NCBI GenBank assembly: GCA_013374505.1
Contig: QENJ01000066.1
Location: forward strand, 1-12,708
Reading direction: 5' to 3'
DNA length: 12,708 bases
Source: Candidatus Methanophagaceae archaeon
GTDB taxonomy: Archaea; Halobacteriota; Syntropharchaeia; Alkanophagales; Methanospirareceae
Part shown: one piece after another, positions 12,228 through 12,708 of the stretch
How positions within the stretch are numbered: position 1 is the first letter of the stretch
Layout of the letters: every line of letters begins with the position of its first letter
Position numbers and translations under genes: made by a program
The notes under the pieces: model-generated
Seen by the model: the letters and a program-made list of their open reading frames with translations, nothing else
Databases searched by the model: none
What the model was told of the DNA's origin: nothing

Positions 12228-12708
12228 TTAGAATAAATGTGCCACCTACATTTTCAGAGAATTTACTAGGCGCGTTTCCTCTTTAAGTAAATCATTCATG
12301 CCAATTTCCTTCAAAGTATCCGTTATCTCCTTCGTTACATTGAGGTACCATGTCCTTATTTCATTACCAAACGTAACCTCCACGCGTTCTACCCTGCCAA
12401 GGGCATGCAACAGCGCATCTGCCCGTTCCCATGAATCCTCATGGCCTGAAGCTTCTTTCAGTTTCCACTGAAGCACTGATAATAACCGATACGCCAGCAT
12501 GCACACGAACAAATACGCTCTTACCCGATGTTCAAGGCGATGGCGCACCGGCTCAACTTCTTCCTGCGTCTTCAAGACACGAAATACCTTCTCTATAAAA
12601 TCTTTCTCCAGATATTCATTCACTGCTTCGCTGGCATCCCGCGTTTCATCCGTTGAAAGAATAAGCCACTTTCCATCGGTGCGCTCTGCCAACTTCAATT
12701 CCTGCTTT
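12228..12708 (-). mobile_element. IS1634-like insertion sequence, end of element (continues past right edge)
   Basis: The transposase tail (12246-12708) and about 18 bases beyond its stop form the terminus of the element. The host gene resumes at GGT TAC TAT ACT CCG (12224 downward), so the border lies near 12222-12230. The other end, and thus the inverted repeat and target duplication, is outside the window. Confidence 0.7.
12246..12708 (-). CDS. IS1634-family transposase, C-terminal part (partial)
   Basis: The frame is open from the window edge to TAG at 12246-12248, about 153 codons; the TTG at 12698 is not the real start. The sequence GKWLILSTDETRDASEAVNE, then EYLEKDFIEKVFRVLKTQEE, then EPVRHRLEHRVRAYLFVCML, is the classical end of IS1634/IS4-group DDE transposases: the strand with T-D before the last helices, and the Y-x(6)-IE-x-x-FR-x-LK block holding the catalytic Glu (IEKVFRVLK). 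The tail (LLSVLQWKL onward) completes the RNase H-fold helices. It catalyses transposition of its own element. The stop lies only about 18 bases from the element's end. Its insertion cuts off the N-terminal part of the Type ISP gene. Confidence 0.85.
   Translation of the reverse strand, partial: KQELKLAERTDGKWLILSTDETRDASEAVNEYLEKDFIEKVFRVLKTQEEVEPVRHRLEHRVRAYLFVCMLAYRLLSVLQWKLKEASGHEDSWERADALLHALGRVERVEVTFGNEIRTWYLNVTKEITDTLKEIGMNDLLKEETRLVNSLKM

Overview
The window looks archaeal and most resembles an uncultured methane- or alkane-oxidising Euryarchaeote (ANME-1 / Methanophagales-like); this is inference from gene style, not a search result. Support comes from BRE/TATA-type promoters (for example CGAAAG followed by TTATATAA at 3012-3025), PAS/GAF histidine kinases of the kind common in methanogen relatives, and many decayed genes and small insertion elements.

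Layout. (1) Positions 3-566 hold a broken substrate-binding-type sensor domain. (2) 690-2704 is a two-gene unit: a single-domain receiver (Rcp1/CheY-like) and a soluble receiver-GAF-HisKA_2-ATPase kinase. (3) 2705-3194 contains a minus-strand gene remnant, a possible 58-residue Cys-rich ORF and a possible leaderless 45-residue ORF behind a good TATA box. (4) 3195-6401 is a tight signalling cluster: a receiver-PAS protein ending in a DHp (HisKA-like) helix pair with no ATPase domain, a single-domain receiver, and a four-TM PAS-PAS-HisKA-ATPase kinase. (5) 6448-8539 is a heavily damaged PAS-GAF-PAS-PAS-DHp gene. It has an in-frame TGA, two compensating short duplications (CTGC and TG), an inserted about 167-bp hairpin element with target duplication, and a one-base deletion. 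It is followed by a receiver (8559-8948), repeating the DHp-then-receiver order of region 4. A third close receiver copy lies at 9104-9490. (6) 9491-9999 holds the remnant of a VapBC-type toxin-antitoxin pair whose PIN gene has lost its middle. (7) 10000-12227 (minus strand) is the methyltransferase and specificity part of a Type ISP (LlaGI-like) restriction-modification enzyme. It is cut once by a 125-bp MITE (removing the MITE and one target copy restores the frame exactly) and once near 12228 by an IS1634-like element whose transposase C-terminus runs off the right edge.

How the genes fit together. The signalling genes probably form phosphorelays that end in receivers without output domains. 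The most interesting pattern is the repeated pair of a DHp domain without ATPase (motif H-R-x-x-T) and a CheY-like receiver. Next to one pair sits a full kinase whose motif is H-D-x-x-A. The residues suggest a split of labour, with dedicated phosphatase or phosphotransfer DHp proteins beside a kinase; this is inference from motif rules. The right third records restriction-system decay by transposition.
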